From Acanthamoeba sp. SK_2022b (Eukaryota > Discosea > Longamoebia > Acanthamoebidae): a stretch of 16,265 nucleotides of DNA. This document shows, piece by piece, positions 13,265-16,265 of the stretch (position 1 is the first letter of the stretch; each line of letters opens with the position of its first letter). The notes beneath the pieces are model-generated. The model was not told the origin of the DNA, did not search any database, and was given only the letters and a program-made list of their open reading frames with translations. Made by a program: the position numbers and the translations under genes. Location of the stretch: the NCBI GenBank assembly GCA_027943245.1, contig JANDJZ010001125.1, positions 1 to 16,265 on the forward strand, written 5' to 3'.

Positions 13265-14944
13265 TTATAGACCATCACCTCGTCCGGCTCGCCCGCCTGC
13301 TCCAGATTGGCGAATCGACGCGAAGGCGTGGACAGGATCGGGATAGGCGATCTCGAACCGGTGATCCTTCAGGTTCACGCCCGTGAACATCTGCTTGGGG
13401 ACCGGCTTCTCGACCCAGCAGGTCGCCACCGTCTGGGTTCCGTCCCAGAAGATGGAGGCCCGCCCGGCGCGCTCCAGCAGGGCCAGGACCTCGGACTGGC
13501 TGCGCGCCTCCATCACCGGCACGTGCGCCTTCCAGCCGTACTGGTCGCACAGCTGCGACCACGCCCTCAGTCCCTGATCGGCCTGCATCAGCGTCAAGGG
13601 CTTGGCGGGCGCTGGCCCGGTCAGCAGCCAGCGCGTCAGGGCGGCCGGATTGGACGTCGGCACGGGCGGTCCCCAGGCGGTTCCCGTCCATGTTTCGCAG
13701 ATGGGTGTGATCCGCGCCGTGATCGGCGCCAGCGAGCCCTGGTTCAGCGCCGTCGCGCGGATGGCGAACTCGCTGATCGACAGCACCTCGTCCGTGACCG
13801 GCTTGCGGAAGGCGATGGCTCGCACCGCCGACCAGGCCACGTCGGTGTGGCGCTTCTCGTTCGTGTCCTCCAGGCGCGACCGCGTCAGTTCGAACTCGTA
13901 CCGGCCCAGCGGCAGGTTCAGCGATCGCGTGATGCGCAGCGGATCCTTGCTCGACCCGGACAGGGGAATCGTCATCCCCGACTGCCAGACGCCCGATCCG
14001 GTCGGCGCGCCCTGGGCGTTGATGGGACGATAGCGGACGGTGACGGTGACCGAGGCTGTGATCTTGCGCCCGTCGTCCTTCTGGAAATACAGGCCGCCTG
14101 GCAGATACAGGTCGATTTCGAACTGCTGGCCTTCGCCCTCCGCCGCCCGAACCACCGGCGTGGCGGAGGACGGCGTCGCCGTCAGTTCCTCCGGCGCCAG
14201 ATCGGTCTGGTTGATGTCGTTCGGCACCAGGGTGAAGGTGCGCGCACCGGGGCTCAGATGGTGGACGAACTTCGCGTCCGCCGCGCCCATGCTGCTGACC
14301 AGGGTGTCCCCGATCTTCAGTTCATCCAGACGGCAGGGGCCGTAATGGTGCGCCAGGATGCCGTAGATCCAGACATCGTCGCCAATCGCGCGGGTGAAGG
14401 TCTTCACCGCCAGATCGGGCGCGACCACGCTCTCCCCCAGCACCAGGGGCATGGGCCCCCACTGGCGATAGCTGTTGGACGCCGACTGCAGCGCATAGCG
14501 GTCGTTGGCCTTCTCGGCCGAGGCCTTGGGCGCGTACATGGCGCTGATCGCCATATTGCCGCCCACCATCACTGCCGCCGCCGCGACCTTGGCGAACAGG
14601 GTGTTGGTGATAGACCCGCCCGCACCGCCGCCGACCCACATCGACACGGCGATGACGGCGACCTGCAACAACACCTGCCCGACGTCCTTGCCGCCCCCGC
14701 CGCCGCCGCCATGGGCGTAGACTACGACATTGACCACCTGGCCTTCGTCCAGAACATGGTCCAACGCCGTGTCGCGCGGGATCATCACCCCGTCGACGTG
14801 CAGTTCGGCCCGCGCCAGATCCTCGACGGCCAGCGTCCCGTCCCTGACCGCCTCGACCAGCATGGCGCGCACGGTTCGACCGGCGGGTTGCGTCATATAT
14901 TCCGGCCCCGCGAAGGGCCGGGGGGTCAGGACGACACAGACCAT
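13265..14944 (-). CDS. Host-specificity protein J, N-terminal part
   Basis: About 559 codons from an ATG at 14944 (MVCVVLTPRPFAGPEYMTQP), four bases after the NlpC/P60 stop; a TTG at 14962 is possible. The first 85 residues resemble a beta-grasp (ubiquitin/MoaD-like) domain, followed by a glycine run (HGGGGGGGKD) and a hydrophobic membrane-like stretch (QVLLQVAVIAVSMWVGGGA). This is the gpI-like head seen fused to J in many siphophages. The J core follows: SNSYRQWGPMPLVLGE, WIYGILAHHYGPCRLDELKI, AIAFRKPV and LALLERAGRASIFWDG. Translation is native to about 13322 (YPDPVHAF); two base losses in the next 25 bp then destroy the frame. Confidence 0.85.
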   Translation of the reverse strand: MVCVVLTPRPFAGPEYMTQPAGRTVRAMLVEAVRDGTLAVEDLARAELHVDGVMIPRDTALDHVLDEGQVVNVVVYAHGGGGGGGKDVGQVLLQVAVIAVSMWVGGGAGGSITNTLFAKVAAAAVMVGGNMAISAMYAPKASAEKANDRYALQSASNSYRQWGPMPLVLGESVVAPDLAVKTFTRAIGDDVWIYGILAHHYGPCRLDELKIGDTLVSSMGAADAKFVHHLSPGARTFTLVPNDINQTDLAPEELTATPSSATPVVRAAEGEGQQFEIDLYLPGGLYFQKDDGRKITASVTVTVRYRPINAQGAPTGSGVWQSGMTIPLSGSSKDPLRITRSLNLPLGRYEFELTRSRLEDTNEKRHTDVAWSAVRAIAFRKPVTDEVLSISEFAIRATALNQGSLAPITARITPICETWTGTAWGPPVPTSNPAALTRWLLTGPAPAKPLTLMQADQGLRAWSQLCDQYGWKAHVPVMEARSQSEVLALLERAGRASIFWDGTQTVATCWVEKPVPKQMFTGVNLKDHRFEIAYPDPVHAFASIRQSGAGGRAGRGDGL

Positions 14945-14948
14945 GGGG

Positions 14949-15443
14949 TCAGACGCTCTCAATTGCTGTGATGAAGTCGGGGACGAACGCCCCCTTCAGA
15001 CGATACCGGCCGCCTGCGTCGTCCAGATCCAGCACCGAGGTGCCGACGCCGACATCGGCGTGGACGATCCGCCGCGGCGAAATCATGAAACCGACGTGAC
15101 CGGCGCTGCCCAGGAAGGTCAGCCAGGCCACGGCGCCGGCCTGGGGCGCGACAGGACGCCAACGCGCCAGCCCCTCGCCCAGCAGCCGCGCCCGCTCGGC
15201 CCTTCCGGCCTGACTGACGATGGCCGCCTCGTACATCTCGGCATAGTCGGGCACGTCCACGCCGCACCATTCCCTCAGACACCACCGGACGCAGCCCCGG
15301 CAGTCCCAACCTGCGGGCGTGTCGCCCTTGGCCAGGAAGGGCCGACCGATGATCCCGGCCGCACGGGCCTCAAGGTCAGATGGCACGCGCAGAACCGTTT
15401 GCGCCGCGTCCGCAAAAGGTCCGTCGTCCGTCTTAAATTGCAT
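14949..15443 (-). CDS. NlpC/P60-family tail peptidase
   Basis: A 164-residue cell-wall peptidase of the NlpC/P60 type, the equivalent of the lambda K / GTA gp14 tail-tip enzyme that cuts peptidoglycan during DNA entry. The nucleophile region is GWDCRG with C48, followed by CVRWCLREW; the histidine is H116 in AGHVGFM, and the order C...H is correct. Extra cysteines (51, 55, 60) are unusual. The ATG at 15443 is chosen; a TTG at 15452 is also in frame, and neither has a good shine-dalgarno. A perfect 12-bp hairpin lies just upstream. It is followed after four bases by gene J, as expected for the tail-tip module. Confidence 0.85.
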   Translation of the reverse strand: MQFKTDDGPFADAAQTVLRVPSDLEARAAGIIGRPFLAKGDTPAGWDCRGCVRWCLREWCGVDVPDYAEMYEAAIVSQAGRAERARLLGEGLARWRPVAPQAGAVAWLTFLGSAGHVGFMISPRRIVHADVGVGTSVLDLDDAGGRYRLKGAFVPDFITAIESV

Positions 15444-15465
15444 TTTCTGCAAACAACTCTGGGTT

Positions 15466-15492
15466 CAGTTGTCCAAGAAACTTGGACAACTG
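15466..15492. repeat. Perfect 12-bp inverted repeat upstream of NlpC/P60
   Basis: CAGTTGTCCAAG (15466-15477) and CTTGGACAACTG (15481-15492) are perfect complements around AAA. It occupies half of the only noticeable gap (15444-15497) between these otherwise tightly packed tail genes. There is no T-run on the coding strand, so it is not a typical terminator. It could be a dyad operator or an RNA hairpin that affects translation of the peptidase. Confidence 0.8.
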
Positions 15493-15497
15493 GATGA

Positions 15498-15962
15498 TCA
15501 GAAACCGCCGGGAACCGTCGACGGGGTGTAGCTGCGCGCGCACGCGGGCTCTTCGTTGAAGTCTCTCGGCCGGATAGTCGCGGCGATGCGGCTGGCGTCC
15601 CCTTCCACCCCCGGCACCCGCGCACCCAGGATGGCGCTCTCGATGATGTCCGGCGCATCCACCCGCACCAGCTGAAGGTCGATGGTCGGCGGATCATTGG
15701 CGGCGTCGCAGGCCTGTTCGATCCGGCGGTCCACATTCTGCACCGTCAGCCGCCCCTCGCCGAACGGCTGATCCTTGCTGGCCCCCGCCCAGGACAGTTG
15801 GAACGGATAGAAGGGATAATGCTGACCGTTGGCCGTCACGCCGTCCGGCCAGTCCGTCGCCCGGATCGGCGTCGGATCGGCGTCCGACCTCAGGGTGACC
15901 AGCTGGGCCACCGGCGACGGCTGACCGCGCCAGGCGGCCTCGATGAAGGCTTCAGTCGGCAT
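15498..15962 (-). CDS. DUF1833-type phage tail protein
   Basis: A 154-residue protein from an ATG at 15962 (MPTEAFIEAAWRGQPSPVAQ), overlapping the upstream stop as TGATG. Conserved-looking features are ATDWPDGVTANGQHYPFYPF, QLSWAGA, a RLTVQNVDRRIEQ helix and QLVRVDAPDIIE. This matches DUF1833 proteins (PF08875), which lie directly upstream of NlpC/P60 and J in phage and GTA tail clusters and are thought to be part of the tail tip, comparable to lambda gpL/gpM in position. An open frame runs further upstream to 16061, but it overlaps the previous gene and starts with low-quality residues, so the shorter start is preferred. Confidence 0.8.
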   Translation of the reverse strand: MPTEAFIEAAWRGQPSPVAQLVTLRSDADPTPIRATDWPDGVTANGQHYPFYPFQLSWAGASKDQPFGEGRLTVQNVDRRIEQACDAANDPPTIDLQLVRVDAPDIIESAILGARVPGVEGDASRIAATIRPRDFNEEPACARSYTPSTVPGGF

Positions 15963-16265
15963 CAGGCGGTCTCCAGCCACAGGCCCAGTTCGATGGACCA
16001 GACCTCGCCCCGGTCCTCCGTCATGCGCGGCTGGCCGTCGGCGGCGAAACTGGCCACGCACAGCCGGTCGCTGCCCGGCTCCACCACCCAGAAGTCGCCC
16101 TCTGTCGCTGACCAGAAATCATCCAGCAGCGCCCGTTCAAACGGCAGGCAGCGCACCACGCCCCGGAACTGGCGCGCGGGCGACCGGCCGGTGCGGCGGC
16201 GCGCGGGCCGACCCGGCGTCGATCCCTGGAACTCGGACGCGGACGGCAGCGGCTCTCCGTCCGGC
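15962..16265 (-). CDS. Phage tail protein, 5' end outside window
   Basis: The frame is open from the right edge to a TGA at 15962, about 100 codons, and a GTG at 16159 is only internal. The visible part reads EPLPSASEFQGSTPGRPARR, an Arg-rich stretch, then LPFERALLDDFWSATEGDFW and SIELGLWLETA. It overlaps the DUF1833 gene by one base (TGATG). The position directly before DUF1833 and NlpC/P60 and the pattern of a short all-beta protein with ETA at the end suggest a small tail component (lambda M-like), but the family is not certain. Confidence 0.65.
   Translation of the reverse strand, partial: PDGEPLPSASEFQGSTPGRPARRRTGRSPARQFRGVVRCLPFERALLDDFWSATEGDFWVVEPGSDRLCVASFAADGQPRMTEDRGEVWSIELGLWLETA

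Noticed and set aside
13307..14971. 554-codon open frame on the plus strand opposite protein J
   Set aside because: It is antisense to J with Arg/Gly/His-rich content, has no domain and opposes a tightly packed operon.
15275..15736. 153-codon minus-strand frame overlapping the DUF1833 and NlpC/P60 genes
   Set aside because: It lies in a different frame from two recognisable genes and shows no domain.
15498..16061. Longer version of the DUF1833 gene starting at 16061
   Set aside because: The extra 33 residues overlap the preceding gene, look random and Arg-rich, and the TGATG overlap at 15962 is a better start.
1..16265. tRNA genes or phage attachment site
   Set aside because: No tRNA-like cloverleaf or duplicated att core was recognised by eye; the prophage ends appear to lie outside the window.

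Overview
The window is about 16 kb of GC-rich DNA carrying part of a prophage (or phage-derived remnant) with a lambda-like, GTA-like tail module, cut by two insertion sequences. Codon use, the type of XRE regulator, the IS families and frequent GANTC sites (the CcrM methylation target of alphaproteobacteria) suggest an alphaproteobacterium, most likely Caulobacterales such as Brevundimonas. The assignment is inference; there is no rRNA or housekeeping gene to confirm it.

Left flank (1-1495): on the minus strand, a small HNH-type phage endonuclease gene overlaps an unidentified gene that runs off the left edge. Divergent from them is a plus-strand XRE-family regulator. Behind the regulator lies about 350 bp without a gene, holding repeated copies of GAGTCACGWTWGCC, other GANTC sites and two 12-bp palindromes. 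This array is the least explained structure in the window.

IS21-family element (1496-4001): complete, with istA, istB and two transposase-binding-type repeats at each end. No target-site duplication is visible. Its right end cuts off a small membrane protein gene belonging to the phage lysis region.

Tail and lysis module (4002-16265, all minus strand, transcribed right to left): unidentified tail gene (partial), DUF1833-type tail protein, NlpC/P60 peptidase, host-specificity protein J, a very long modular tail tip/fibre protein, a small tail-tip protein, a tail assembly chaperone, a holin-like protein and the truncated membrane protein. The genes are tightly packed, several with ATGA or TGATG overlaps, so it is probably one late operon. 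The order fits building the tail tip and fibre and then lysing the cell.

The J and fibre genes are broken by roughly ten small indels. The fibre gene is also split by an IS5-family (IS427-like) element at 6130-6958, whose transposase needs a -1 frameshift at A AAA AAG. Either the prophage is decaying or the assembly contains uncorrected indel errors. The intact reading frames in both IS elements and the small genes do not decide between these.
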